Below are positions 32,709 through 41,886 of a DNA stretch of 64,000 bases, one piece after another. Position 1 is the stretch's first letter. Every line of letters starts with the position of its first letter. Below the pieces are notes generated by a model that was not told the origin of the DNA, did no database searches, and worked only from the letters and a program-made list of their open reading frames with translations. Source of the stretch: an uncultured Eubacteriales bacterium. GTDB lineage: Bacteria; Bacillota; Clostridia; Oscillospirales; Oscillospiraceae. Both the position numbers and the translations under genes were made by a program. The stretch covers positions 1-64,000 of the forward strand of contig URDG01000001.1 of the NCBI GenBank assembly GCA_900546515.1, read 5' to 3'.

Positions 32709-33791
32709 GTGAAAATTGCGGTTCTTGGAGCAGGAAACAGCGGATGCGCTCTCGCGGCGGATTATGCGGCTCGCGGGCATGAGGTAACGCTTATAAAGAC
32801 GTCACGCTCCGTACATGAGGATAACTTTACATATCTGGAACGGCATGACGGAGCAATGGTGATGGATGAATTCGGTACGGAGACCGTCTGCCGCATTGCG
32901 CATCCCTCGCGCAGTATAGACGATATTTCCGGCTGCGAAATAGTCCTTCTCTGCACGCAGACAGGATACCATAAGGAGGTTCTGCGCCGTGTCGTACCGC
33001 TGCTTGTGCCCGGGCAGATACTGCTCATCGTGCCCGGTTATCTCTCCACGGCCAGCGTGCTCGGTCTCAATCCGGCACAGGGTGTCATCATAGTAGAAGG
33101 GGAGAGCAACTTCATCGACGGCCGTATCTCGGAGCCGGGCCGGTTCAAGGTTGGCTTCCGCAATGTCAGAAACCCGCTTGGGATATATCCGGCGGCATCC
33201 GCTGCGGAGGCGGAGAAGAAGCTGGACATGCTCGGCACGCCGTTTTTCTATCTGAAAAGCGTCGTCGAGGCGGCGCTGCATAATCCAAACATGATCGTGC
33301 ATACCGTTGGCGCCGTGATGAGCATACCGCGCATCGAGGCCACCGGCGGCGATTATTGCATGTATCACGAGGTTTTCACGCCTTCGGTGTGGAGAGTGCT
33401 GGAAGCGCTCGACGGTGAAAAAATGCAGGTGCTTGAAAAGCTTGGCTGTGAGCCGATCCCATATGTGGAGGCCTGCAAGTTCCGCAACAGCCTTGACGAG
33501 CAGCGCAGCGGCAAAGAGGTGTTTTTTGAATATGCCGCCATGCCGACGCGCGCGAAGGGGCCGCTGAGTGTGGACTCGCGTTATATTGCGGAGGATGTGC
33601 CGCAGGGACTGGTGCTGCTTGAATCGCTGGGCCGCACACTCGGCACGGCGACGCCTGTGTGCTCGTCTCTTATAGAGATCGCATCGGCCGCGCTTGGCCG
33701 TGATCTGCGCTGCGGCGGACGCACGATAGAATATCTCGGCGCGGAAAATATAAGAACGATATTGCGTGACGCGGGGAGCACGATAGTCTGA
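32709..33791 (+). CDS. Octopine/nopaline-dehydrogenase-family enzyme
   Basis: 360 residues from GTG 32709. The N-terminal dinucleotide fold (AVLGAGNSGCALAADYAARG) is followed by CTQTGYHKEVL and the catalytic-region LHNPNMIVHT characteristic of opine dehydrogenases (PF02317). Such enzymes reductively couple the amino group of an amino acid to a 2-oxo acid. Finding it among ATP-grasp ligases suggests synthesis of an unusual N-carboxyalkyl amino acid that is then attached elsewhere. It ends in a TGATG overlap with the next ATP-grasp gene, so both are co-translated. Confidence 0.8.
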   Translation: MKIAVLGAGNSGCALAADYAARGHEVTLIKTSRSVHEDNFTYLERHDGAMVMDEFGTETVCRIAHPSRSIDDISGCEIVLLCTQTGYHKEVLRRVVPLLVPGQILLIVPGYLSTASVLGLNPAQGVIIVEGESNFIDGRISEPGRFKVGFRNVRNPLGIYPAASAAEAEKKLDMLGTPFFYLKSVVEAALHNPNMIVHTVGAVMSIPRIEATGGDYCMYHEVFTPSVWRVLEALDGEKMQVLEKLGCEPIPYVEACKFRNSLDEQRSGKEVFFEYAAMPTRAKGPLSVDSRYIAEDVPQGLVLLESLGRTLGTATPVCSSLIEIASAALGRDLRCGGRTIEYLGAENIRTILRDAGSTIV

Positions 33792-34780
33792 TGTCAGGGT
33801 GGACGGCATTAAAAAAAACATATTCAATGTGCCGGCGGCTCTGCGACGCGCGCGGCGGAGCGCTTCCCGTTTATCTGGCCGACGCTGTTTATTGCGGCTT
33901 CAGGCACGGCGCTTCACCTGAAAACTACTTCGTTCTGCGCTTTTATGAGCTCAGCGACCGGCAGAGGGAAACGTTTCTGACATCCGGCCGCTCAAAGGAA
34001 TGCGACCGTGAGCTGAATGCCGGTGCCTCTGAGGATGACCGGCGCGCACTGGCATGCAAAAATGAGTTCAACAACGTCTTTGCAGGGCTGGTAAAACGGG
34101 AAAGCGTATATGCGCCTGACAGCGGCTTTGCGGCGTTTGCCGGTTTTCTTGAAAGGCATGATGAATTCATGCTAAAGCCGGTGAGGGGAACGATGGGGCG
34201 CGGAATAGAAAAACTGCGCACGGAGCAGCTTGGCTCGGTGGAAGATTTCTACCGTAGCTGCCGTGAAAACAGAATTCTGGTCGAAGAGGTCATTTGCCAG
34301 CACCCCGTGCTGTCTGCGCTGAACGCGGCCAGCGTCAACTCCGTGCGGATAAATGCTGCCCGTGACCGTGATGGGCAAACCGTACTGATCGGAGCCTGCC
34401 TCAAATGCGGCGGGCGCGGCGCGTGTACGGACAATTTCCACAGCGGCGGCGTGGCATATCCTATAGATATGGATACGGGGCGCATATCAGGTTCAGGCCG
34501 GAACAATACAGATATCCGCGATTTCATTTACCATCCCGGCTCCGGCGTGCGCATGCCGGGACTTATGGTGCCGTACTGGACGGAGATCACGCGCTGCGTC
34601 CGGCAGGCGATGGAGCGCGTGCCGACAGTCGGCTATGCCGGCTGGGATATCGCCGTGACGCCGGACGGGCCGGAGCTTATCGAAGGGAACTACAGCTGGC
34701 CCGGCGGCAACATCATTCAGTTTGACGGCGTGGGAAAATATACACTTCTGAAAAAATGCTTGGGTGAAGATCATGAATAA
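33791..34780 (+). CDS. ATP-grasp ligase, third copy
   Basis: 329 residues with MLKPVRGTMGRGIEKL, LVEEVICQHP, LNAASVNSVRI, TDNFHSGGVAYPID, GYAGWDIAV and LIEGNYSWPGGN, a complete ATPgrasp_ST pattern. Its start overlaps the stop of the opine-dehydrogenase-like gene, which makes the two likely functional partners (for example ligation of the opine product). The substrate is not known. Confidence 0.75.
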   Translation: MSGWTALKKTYSMCRRLCDARGGALPVYLADAVYCGFRHGASPENYFVLRFYELSDRQRETFLTSGRSKECDRELNAGASEDDRRALACKNEFNNVFAGLVKRESVYAPDSGFAAFAGFLERHDEFMLKPVRGTMGRGIEKLRTEQLGSVEDFYRSCRENRILVEEVICQHPVLSALNAASVNSVRINAARDRDGQTVLIGACLKCGGRGACTDNFHSGGVAYPIDMDTGRISGSGRNNTDIRDFIYHPGSGVRMPGLMVPYWTEITRCVRQAMERVPTVGYAGWDIAVTPDGPELIEGNYSWPGGNIIQFDGVGKYTLLKKCLGEDHE

Positions 34781-35840
34781 CATACTCACAGATAATATCA
34801 TTGTCAAAAATGTAAAGGCGTATCCCGTACTCAGAAAGCGCTTTCACGGATATATAAGCGGTGTGCAGCACATGCCTTACGGGTTTACGGAGAACAAACT
34901 ATTCCACGATTACCTCCGCGTGCGCCGTAATAATCCGGAAAAACGCGTGTCAATGTCGGAGTATATGATATTCGGCTTCTATGGGCTGTCGACTGCAAGG
35001 CAGAAGGAATTTCTCACTGACACTGAGGCTACGCTCCTCATGCGCCCATATAACAGCGCTTCCGAGCCCTATCTGAAGGACAAGGTGAGCTTCCTGAAGA
35101 ATTTTTCGCAGTATGTCCGGCGCGGCTGGCTGTATCTGCCGGAATCCACTATGGATGAGTTTGTTGCCTTTGTGCGCCGCTATGGCAGCGTTGCGCTCAA
35201 GCCGCAGTATTCAAGCTGGGGCATCGGTTTTCGCAAATACACAGCGGAAATGCTTGATGCCGAGCAAGATCTGGGAGCTCTTTTCGAAGAGCTGTGCGAG
35301 AAGAAATATCTTGCCGAGCAATTCATTGAGTCGGACGAAGAGCTTGCGCGCTTCCACCCCGAGTCTCTGAACACACTGCGTGTCATCACGTTTCGAAATG
35401 GGGAGCGTTTTGAAGTGTTCGGCTGCGGGCTGCGTGTGGGCAACAACGGACTGCATGTTGACAATGCGCACGGCGGCGGCATTTTCTGTGAGATAGATCC
35501 TGAAACCGGTGTTATAATAACTGACGGCATGGATGAGCACGGTGACTATTACCGTGTCCACCCGATGACTGGCGTGCCTTTCCTCTACGAACAGATCCCG
35601 CACTGGGACGAGGTCATTGAGCTCTGCCGCGAGGCGTCGGCAACGCTTCCTTGCCTGCGTGTCGTCGGATGGGATGTGGCGATACTTCCGGGCGGAAAGC
35701 TTGAGCTCATCGAGGGCAATCATAACCCAGGCATGAACATCGTTCAGGCTCCCGCAAAGCACGGCGTACACGACAAATTCGCCGCAATGCTGCTCGATTT
35801 CTATGGCGCGCCGGAGCAGTATATGAACGCAGAGAGCTGA
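34773..35840 (+). CDS. ATP-grasp ligase, fourth copy
   Basis: 355 residues from ATG 34773; GTG 34764 is a possible alternative. It overlaps the end of the previous gene. ATPgrasp_ST landmarks: VALKPQYSSWGIGFRKY, LAEQFIESDEEL, HPESLNTLRVITF, VDNAHGGGIFCEID, VVGWDVAI and LIEGNHNPGMN. The N-terminal ~110 residues are rich in Arg, Lys and Tyr, as in the other copies. It is followed after 4 bases by rfbD. Confidence 0.75.
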   Translation: MNNILTDNIIVKNVKAYPVLRKRFHGYISGVQHMPYGFTENKLFHDYLRVRRNNPEKRVSMSEYMIFGFYGLSTARQKEFLTDTEATLLMRPYNSASEPYLKDKVSFLKNFSQYVRRGWLYLPESTMDEFVAFVRRYGSVALKPQYSSWGIGFRKYTAEMLDAEQDLGALFEELCEKKYLAEQFIESDEELARFHPESLNTLRVITFRNGERFEVFGCGLRVGNNGLHVDNAHGGGIFCEIDPETGVIITDGMDEHGDYYRVHPMTGVPFLYEQIPHWDEVIELCREASATLPCLRVVGWDVAILPGGKLELIEGNHNPGMNIVQAPAKHGVHDKFAAMLLDFYGAPEQYMNAES

Positions 35841-35844
35841 GAAC

Positions 35845-36735
35845 ATGAGGGTACTTATAACCGGTGTCAACGGCCAGCTCGGCCATGATGCTGCGCTTGA
35901 ATTTGCCGCGCGCGGACACAGCGTGACCGGTACGGGAACGGCGCCGTCGGAGCGCCCGGACTATGTGCGGCTTGACCTCCGCGACGGCGATGCGGTATCG
36001 CGCGTTGTGGACGAGGTGATGCCAGATGCTGTTATACACTGCGCGGCGTGGACTGCGGTGGACGCGGCAGAACGGACGGAAAACCGAGAAGCGGTCCGTG
36101 CGGTCAATGTGCACGGAACGGAAAATCTTGCCCGCGCATGCAAAAACACAGGCTGCAAAATGCTCTATATCAGCACCGATTACGTGTTTCCGGGTACCGG
36201 CGATGCGCCGTGGACGGCGGACTGCCGCGATTTTGCCCCGTGCAATTTCTATGGGCAGACAAAGCTTGAAGGGGAGTTCGCGGTGTCGGATAATCTGGAA
36301 AACTTTTTTGTCGTTCGCACTGCATGGCTTTACGGGCAGAACGGAAATAATTTTGTGAAGACTATGCGCCGCCTTGCGCGGACGCATGATACGATCCGCG
36401 TCGTGGCCGACCAGATCGGCACGCCCACATATTCGCGTGACCTTGCACGTTTGCTTGCGGATATGGCACAGAGCGTCAGATACGGTTTTTATAATGCCAC
36501 GAACGAGGGCGGGTTTATCTCATGGTATGATTTTGCCCGCGCAATATTTGAGCGCGAAGGGGTTGACACGCAGGTCATTCCTGTGACGACGGCGGAGTAT
36601 GGCGCGGAGGCGCCGCGCCCGCTCAACAGCCGCCTTGACAAAAGCAAGCTTGCGCGGCAGGGCTTTGCCCCGCTGCCCGCGTGGCAGGACGCGCTCGACC
36701 GTTTTTTGGCCGGACTGCACAGTACAGAGAATTGA
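35845..36735 (+). CDS. rfbD: dTDP-4-dehydrorhamnose reductase
   Basis: 296 residues. NADPH fold GVNGQLGHDA, HCAAWTAVDAAE, STDYVFPG and catalytic FYGQTK. It reduces dTDP-4-keto-L-rhamnose to dTDP-L-rhamnose in the cytosol. The dTDP-glucose pyrophosphorylase and 4,6-dehydratase (rfbA, rfbB) are not in the window and must be elsewhere if the pathway is complete. Confidence 0.9.
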   Translation: MRVLITGVNGQLGHDAALEFAARGHSVTGTGTAPSERPDYVRLDLRDGDAVSRVVDEVMPDAVIHCAAWTAVDAAERTENREAVRAVNVHGTENLARACKNTGCKMLYISTDYVFPGTGDAPWTADCRDFAPCNFYGQTKLEGEFAVSDNLENFFVVRTAWLYGQNGNNFVKTMRRLARTHDTIRVVADQIGTPTYSRDLARLLADMAQSVRYGFYNATNEGGFISWYDFARAIFEREGVDTQVIPVTTAEYGAEAPRPLNSRLDKSKLARQGFAPLPAWQDALDRFLAGLHSTEN

Positions 36736-36744
36736 GGAACAGCA

Positions 36745-37299
36745 ATGGAGCTCATAAAAACAAAGCTGGACGGCGTATTTATAATCAAACCGCAGGTATT
36801 TGGCGACAGCCGGGGATATTTCATGGAAACGTGGTCAAAGGCTGCATTTGAGCGCGAGGGGTTTGATTACAACTTTGTTCAGGACAATCAGTCTTTCTCC
36901 GCAGCAAAGGGGACTCTGCGCGGGATACACTTCCAGCGCGGCGATGCGGCGCAGGCCAAGCTCGTGCGCTGTCTGCGCGGCGCGGTGCTGGACGTTACGG
37001 TCGATCTGCGGCGCAGCAGTCCGACCTACGGCATGTGGGATGCATTTACACTCTCCGGTGAGAACCGGTGTCAGCTCCTGATACCGCGCGGCTTCGGACA
37101 TGCGTTCCTCACACTCACGGATAATGTGGAGTTTGCCTATAAGGCGGATAATCCCTATGCGCCGCAGGCTGAGGGCGGCATCCGCTGGAACGACCCGGAG
37201 CTTGGGATAGACTGGGGCACAGATGCGCCCATTCTTTCCGAAAAAGATAAAAAAGCCCCGCTCCTGCGTGATGCGGTGACGGGGTTTGAAGCATGGTAA
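36745..37299 (+). CDS. rfbC: dTDP-4-dehydrorhamnose 3,5-epimerase
   Basis: 184 residues, the normal family length. QDNQSFSAAKGTLRGIHFQ contains the catalytic His, and YKADNPYAPQAEGGIRWNDP the C-terminal active-site region. It catalyses double epimerisation of dTDP-4-keto-6-deoxyglucose ahead of RfbD. It lies 9 bases after rfbD. Confidence 0.92.
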   Translation: MELIKTKLDGVFIIKPQVFGDSRGYFMETWSKAAFEREGFDYNFVQDNQSFSAAKGTLRGIHFQRGDAAQAKLVRCLRGAVLDVTVDLRRSSPTYGMWDAFTLSGENRCQLLIPRGFGHAFLTLTDNVEFAYKADNPYAPQAEGGIRWNDPELGIDWGTDAPILSEKDKKAPLLRDAVTGFEAW

Positions 37300-37321
37300 A
37301 AACCTCACGGGAGGCAGAAAT

Positions 37322-38524
37322 ATGAAGATCGCAGCGGCAGGTGTGGGCTATGTCGGCCTTTCTCTCTCAGTACTTCTTGCGCAGCATAACGAGGTCTGTG
37401 CCGTTACTACCACAAAGACCAAGGCAGACATGATAAACTCAGGCGTTTCCCCGATAAAGGATGCGGAGATCGAGGATTTCCTTGCGCATAAAAAGCTTCG
37501 TCTCACTGCGACGACCGACGCGGAAGCGGCATACAGGGACGCTCAGTTTGTTATTATCGCCGTGCCGACGGACTATGACCCGGAAAAAAACACATTTGAT
37601 ACCTCCGCTGTAGAGGATGTCATAAGCACGGTGCTACGTGTCAATCCCGCAGCAGCCATCGTAATAAAATCTACTGTTCCGGTGGGATATACGGATAAGA
37701 TCAGCCGCCGGTTCGGCACGGACGGCATTATATTTTTCCCGGAATTTCTGCGGGAAGGGAAGGCGCTGTACGACAATCTCCATCCCTCGCGCATCATTGC
37801 CGGCACGACGGGTACGCCGCGCTCCGCCGCGGCGGCGGAGACGTTTGCGGCTCTGCTTCAGGAGGGCGCGGAGGACAGCGATGTTCCGATGCTGTTCATG
37901 CGCAGCGCCGAGGCCGAGGCGGTCAAGCTTTTCGCAAACACTTATCTTGCTTTGAGGGTCAGCTTCTTCAACGAGCTGGACACCTACGCCGAGGTGCGCG
38001 GGCTTGACACCGCACAGATCATCGGCGGAGTCTGTCTCGACCCGCGCATCGGCGCGCACTATAACAACCCGTCCTTCGGCTACGGCGGCTATTGCCTGCC
38101 CAAGGACACAAAGCAGCTGCGCGCTAATTACGAGCAGGTACCGGAAAATCTTATATCTGCCATTGTGGAGAGCAACCGCACCCGCAAGGACGTTATTGCC
38201 GAAAATATTCTCCGCCGCGCCGGATTCTATGATGGGCACCGGGATGTCACAATAGGCGTGTACAGACTCACGATGAAGTCCGAATCCGATAATTTCCGCG
38301 CTTCGAGCATACAGAGTGTTATGAAGCGCCTTCTTGCCAGAGGTGTGAAGCTGGCCGTCTATGAGCCCGCGCTGAAAACGGATGAATTCATGGGCTGCCC
38401 GAGAATAGAGGATCTGACCCAATTTAAGGACATGTGCGGCATCATTATTGCCAATCGCTATAACCATGAACTCGACGATGTGAGAGAAAAGGTGTATACA
38501 AGGGATCTCTTCGCAAGAGATTGA
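37322..38524 (+). CDS. ugd: UDP-glucose 6-dehydrogenase family protein
   Basis: 400 residues from ATG 37322 (GGGAGG upstream). NAD fold AAAGVGYVGLSLSVLLAQ, IVIKSTVPVGYT, FFPEFLREG, and the active-site Cys in FGYGGYCLPKDTK. It oxidises UDP-glucose (or a related UDP-sugar) twice to the uronic acid. It is last in the rightward cassette and is closed by a strong terminator. The shortened C-terminus resembles the small Ugd forms of Clostridia and Streptococcus. Confidence 0.85.
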   Translation: MKIAAAGVGYVGLSLSVLLAQHNEVCAVTTTKTKADMINSGVSPIKDAEIEDFLAHKKLRLTATTDAEAAYRDAQFVIIAVPTDYDPEKNTFDTSAVEDVISTVLRVNPAAAIVIKSTVPVGYTDKISRRFGTDGIIFFPEFLREGKALYDNLHPSRIIAGTTGTPRSAAAAETFAALLQEGAEDSDVPMLFMRSAEAEAVKLFANTYLALRVSFFNELDTYAEVRGLDTAQIIGGVCLDPRIGAHYNNPSFGYGGYCLPKDTKQLRANYEQVPENLISAIVESNRTRKDVIAENILRRAGFYDGHRDVTIGVYRLTMKSESDNFRASSIQSVMKRLLARGVKLAVYEPALKTDEFMGCPRIEDLTQFKDMCGIIIANRYNHELDDVREKVYTRDLFARD

Positions 38525-38525
38525 A

Positions 38526-38573
38526 AAAACGGGACCGCCCCAATGCCTGATTGCATTGGAGCGGTCCCGTTTT
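38526..38573. terminator. Bidirectional terminator between ugd and LysR genes
   Basis: 21-base arms (38526-38546 and 38553-38573) with one mismatch, A tract before and T tract within, between convergent genes. Confidence 0.85.
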
Positions 38574-38581
38574 CATATTTA

Positions 38582-39466
38582 TTAGTACTTTGGCTTTACA
38601 AGAGAGACGAAGGACTGGATGCCCGGATCCTGTGAGCCGCGCGGATAAACGAGAAGCGTGCGGGCTTTGGCCTTGAAGCCCTGTATAGGACGGAATACAA
38701 CGCCCTCTATGCCCCAGTGTACAATGCTTGCCGGCATGATGCTGAAAGCAATGCCCGTGTTGATAATGAGGGCGATACTGTAGAAATCGTCGGCGTACAT
38801 GCGTTTGTTCTCGCTCAGCCCCATATTTGCATACATGCCTGCGATCTGACCGGCAGAGGGCTGGGTGTCCTGCGCACGGTTCAGCACGATCGGGATGCCC
38901 TTGAGATCACGCGGATTTATCACCTTTTTTTCTGCCAGCGGATGAGCGGAGCTTATCATCACCTCGCAGGGATCTGAAAGTGTAACTCGGCTGTCAAGCC
39001 CCTTGCCGAGCTCCATTCCGAAGCCTGAGAGCACCGCCATGTCAAGCTGCCCGGAGGCAAGATCATTCAGCAGGCTTCTGTTGCTGCCCAGAGTAAACTC
39101 GAATTCCGCCTCCGGGTGCAGGCGGCGGTATTTGCGTATCTGCGAAACTATGGTCCGCAGCTCGTATGCGCCTGCGTAGCCGATCCGCAGATCGGTCGTA
39201 TTGCCGCGTGCGACCTTCCGTCCCTGTGCCGCCGCGTCGTTGTAGCGTATCATAAGCTGCTTGCACTGTTTATAGAAAACCTTTCCCGCCGGAGTCAGGC
39301 TTACGCCGCGCTTTCCCCGCACGAAAAGCTCGTAGCCGAGCTCCTGCTCCAAGAGCTTTATCTGCTGGCTGACGGCAGTCTGAGAGATGCACTGTTCTTC
39401 GGCTGCTCTTGTAAAATTGAGATTTTCTGCGGCAGATATAAATACCGGCAGACGTTGTATTCCCAT
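38582..39466 (-). CDS. LysR-family regulator, divergent from the baiL/K/J-like operon
   Basis: 294 residues from ATG 39466 (AAGGAGG 6 bases upstream; the longer frame lacks a site). N-terminal winged HTH with AAENLNFTRAAEEQCISQTA, then the LysR substrate-binding domain (LRIGYAG, LDMAVLSGFG, IVLNRAQD). Placement back-to-back with the SDR/CoA transferase/flavoprotein operon suggests it controls those genes. Its own promoter contains a short palindrome in the spacer, compatible with autorepression. Confidence 0.85.
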   Translation of the reverse strand: MGIQRLPVFISAAENLNFTRAAEEQCISQTAVSQQIKLLEQELGYELFVRGKRGVSLTPAGKVFYKQCKQLMIRYNDAAAQGRKVARGNTTDLRIGYAGAYELRTIVSQIRKYRRLHPEAEFEFTLGSNRSLLNDLASGQLDMAVLSGFGMELGKGLDSRVTLSDPCEVMISSAHPLAEKKVINPRDLKGIPIVLNRAQDTQPSAGQIAGMYANMGLSENKRMYADDFYSIALIINTGIAFSIMPASIVHWGIEGVVFRPIQGFKAKARTLLVYPRGSQDPGIQSFVSLVKPKY

Positions 39467-39522
39467 GGTTTGCCTCCTTTGCAGACGCACAGCTTTCCGC
39501 GCGTCAAACATAGCTCCCGGTT

Positions 39523-39551
39523 ATTATAGCAAGAAGTAAAACTTATGACAA
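39523..39551 (-). promoter_or_regulatory. LysR promoter with internal palindrome
   Basis: On the minus strand: TTGTCA (39551-39546), 17 bases, TATAAT (39528-39523). The palindrome AAGT-AAA-ACTT (39534-39544) lies inside the spacer. Confidence 0.7.
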
Positions 39552-39597
39552 GAGAAAAAAATGATATTGGACATCTTCGCTGTGCAATGATATTCTT

Positions 39598-39627
39598 TTG
39601 ACAAAAGAACGGTTAATGCCGTTACAT
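39598..39627 (+). promoter_or_regulatory. Promoter of the baiL/K/J-like operon
   Basis: TTGACA (39598-39603) followed by a weak -10 region (TTACAT at 39622-39627, 18-base spacer). An inverted repeat AACGG-N6-CCGTT (39608-39623) fills the spacer. The weak -10 is consistent with a need for an activator. Confidence 0.6.
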
Positions 39628-39656
39628 TTTACAAAATATTTGAAGGAGGAATTAAA

Positions 39657-40463
39657 ATGCGATTTGAAGGTAAGGTAGTCATAGTTACCGGTGCAAGCTC
39701 CGGCATAGGACGGTCCACTGCGAGACTGTTCGCCATGGAGGGCGCAAAGGTCGTTGCGGCTGCGCGCCGTATGAAGAAGCTCGAGGATCTGCGCGATAAA
39801 GTCGCGGCTGAAAACGCGCCCGGCGTTATCCTGCCGGTTAAGACCGACGTGCGTGACCCGGCACAGATAGAGGCCATGTTCGATACCTGTCTCAAGGAGT
39901 TCGGCCATCTTGACATTCTCGTTAACAACGCCGGTATGCTCGACGGCCAGCTGCCTATTCACGAGACCTCTCAGGAGATCTATGACATGATCTACGAGAC
40001 CAACCAGCGTGCAGTATTCCTGTGCTGCCAGCGCGCGATAAAGATATTCCTTGAGCAGGGCACCCCTGCAAATATCGTCAACGTGGCTTCTGCGGCATCT
40101 CTGCGCGGCCTCAAGGGCGGCACGATGTACGTTATGACAAAGCACGCCGTGCTTGGCCTTACGCGCAACATTTCCGCTTCGTTCTTTGAGCGCGGCATCC
40201 GCTGCAACTGCATAGAGCCCGCAAATATCCTCACCGAGATCAACAAGGTTCCCCGTGAGATGGGCATCGGCATTCTTGAGTGGCAGATGCGCGCCGGCAA
40301 CGCGGCTCCGCTGCACACCATCACAAAGCCCGGTGAGAAGAAGCCCATACTTGGCAAGCCCAAAGACTGCGCAAACGCGATCGCCTATCTTGCAGACGAT
40401 GTAGCTGCACGCTATATCTCCGGCGCAGAGCTGAAGGTCGATGCCGGCTGGCTCAATATGTGA
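39657..40463 (+). CDS. Short-chain dehydrogenase, BaiL-like position
   Basis: 268-residue SDR: TGASSGIGRS, an Arg-Arg pair after beta-2 (AARRMKK) that favours NADP(H), LVNNAGML, catalytic Ser in NVASAASL, YVMTK. It is the first gene of an operon whose content (SDR, class III CoA transferase, flavoprotein) equals the baiJKL operon of C. scindens, in a different order. It is therefore a candidate hydroxysteroid dehydrogenase (BaiL-like). Ribosome site AAGGAGG. Position specificity is unknown. Confidence 0.7.
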   Translation: MRFEGKVVIVTGASSGIGRSTARLFAMEGAKVVAAARRMKKLEDLRDKVAAENAPGVILPVKTDVRDPAQIEAMFDTCLKEFGHLDILVNNAGMLDGQLPIHETSQEIYDMIYETNQRAVFLCCQRAIKIFLEQGTPANIVNVASAASLRGLKGGTMYVMTKHAVLGLTRNISASFFERGIRCNCIEPANILTEINKVPREMGIGILEWQMRAGNAAPLHTITKPGEKKPILGKPKDCANAIAYLADDVAARYISGAELKVDAGWLNM

Positions 40464-40497
40464 CGGATCACACTAAAAAAGAAAGGAAAGCTGAATA

Positions 40498-41850
40498 ATG
40501 TCTACACGTTACACGGATTATTACGGCACACATATGCCGTTTGCCAATTTCCCGAAGTTCGGTGTGCTGTCGAGCGTAAAGGTACTCATGACCGGTACCA
40601 ATATTGCCGGCCCCTTCGCCGCAAGCATCATGGCCGAAATGGGCGCGCAGGTCGTTCAGGTAGAATCTCCGAACATGCCCTGCCAGACCCGCGGAAACTA
40701 TGGCTACTCTCAGGATCACCGCAACACCTATTCCATCACCCTCAACACCCGTACACCGAAGGGCAAAGAAGTTCTTGAGAAGCTGATCGCGTGGGCGGAT
40801 ATATGGATAGAGTCCGGACGTCCAGGAACATATGCAAAGGCCGGTCTCAGCGACGAGCATATGTGGAAGATAAACCGCAAGCTCGCTATCGTCCATGTCT
40901 CCGGCTACGGTCAGACCGGCCCGGACAAGAATAAGGCCGCATACGATGTCTCCGGACAGGCCATGGGCGGCTATATGTACATGAACGGCACGAGCCCCAC
41001 GTCTCCTCCGCTCAAGGTCAATCCGTACCTCTCCGATTATGCCACTGCCTACAATGCCTGCATCTGCGCGCTGTCCATCATGACGAACGCACGTATCACC
41101 GGCGAAGGCGACTCCTGCGACGTGTCGCAGTATGAGACGATGTTCCGCCTGCTGGGCAGCTACCCCGCAGAGTGGTTCAACAAGGGTTATCCCGGACCGG
41201 GCGAGCCTGTCAAGTACCGCACCGGCAATGTCAGCGACATCGCGGCGGGCTTCTCGTTCTATGACTGCAAGGACGGCGGCACGATCTTCATCGGCATGGT
41301 CGGCGCAGGCAACACCAAGAAGGGTTATCCTCTCGTTGGCCTGCCCACGCCGGGCGACGGAACTGACCCCGACTTCCCCGAGGGCATGACCGGCTCTCTC
41401 AAGTCTCTGCCGCGCGGCCAGCGCATCGAGGCTGCTATCACAAAGTTCTGCGCCGAGCGCACTGTGGATGAGGTCGAGGCCATCCTGAATAAGGCGGGCA
41501 TCCCCAACCAGAAGGCATTCGGCCCGGCAGACATTGAGAACAGCGCACAGTATGCCGCGCGTGAAGACATTGCGACATGGACCGACAGCGTATACGGTGA
41601 GATGAAGGGTATCGGCATCACCAACAAGTTCAAGAAGAATCCCGCACAGATCGTCGCATCCGCGCCGACCTTCGGCGAGCACAGCCGCGAGGTGCTTGAA
41701 TTCCTCGGCTACAGCGATGCGCAGATCGACGACATGTACGCCAAGGGCGTGACGGCTACCATGGACCCGAGAGAGACCGCAATACAGTGGCATCTCAAGG
41801 ATTGGCAGTTCTTCTGGAGAGACGACCAGGCTGAGAAGCTTGATCTTTGA
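40498..41850 (+). CDS. BaiF/BaiK-family CoA transferase, copy 3
   Basis: 450 residues. AGPFAASIMAEMGAQ, DHRNTYSIT, IVHVSGYGQTGPDKNK and the catalytic GEGDSCDVSQYE (D208 by alignment), then YRTGNVSD and IFIGMVGAG. The PDFPEGMTG segment recalls PDFPEGFTG of BaiF. Probably transfers CoA between bile-acid acyl groups. It is 34 bases after the SDR gene, and belongs to the set of three such enzymes in this window. Confidence 0.85.
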   Translation: MSTRYTDYYGTHMPFANFPKFGVLSSVKVLMTGTNIAGPFAASIMAEMGAQVVQVESPNMPCQTRGNYGYSQDHRNTYSITLNTRTPKGKEVLEKLIAWADIWIESGRPGTYAKAGLSDEHMWKINRKLAIVHVSGYGQTGPDKNKAAYDVSGQAMGGYMYMNGTSPTSPPLKVNPYLSDYATAYNACICALSIMTNARITGEGDSCDVSQYETMFRLLGSYPAEWFNKGYPGPGEPVKYRTGNVSDIAAGFSFYDCKDGGTIFIGMVGAGNTKKGYPLVGLPTPGDGTDPDFPEGMTGSLKSLPRGQRIEAAITKFCAERTVDEVEAILNKAGIPNQKAFGPADIENSAQYAAREDIATWTDSVYGEMKGIGITNKFKKNPAQIVASAPTFGEHSREVLEFLGYSDAQIDDMYAKGVTATMDPRETAIQWHLKDWQFFWRDDQAEKLDL

Positions 41851-41886
41851 TAGACTATTACAAAATAAAAAACGGAGGTGCAGTAT

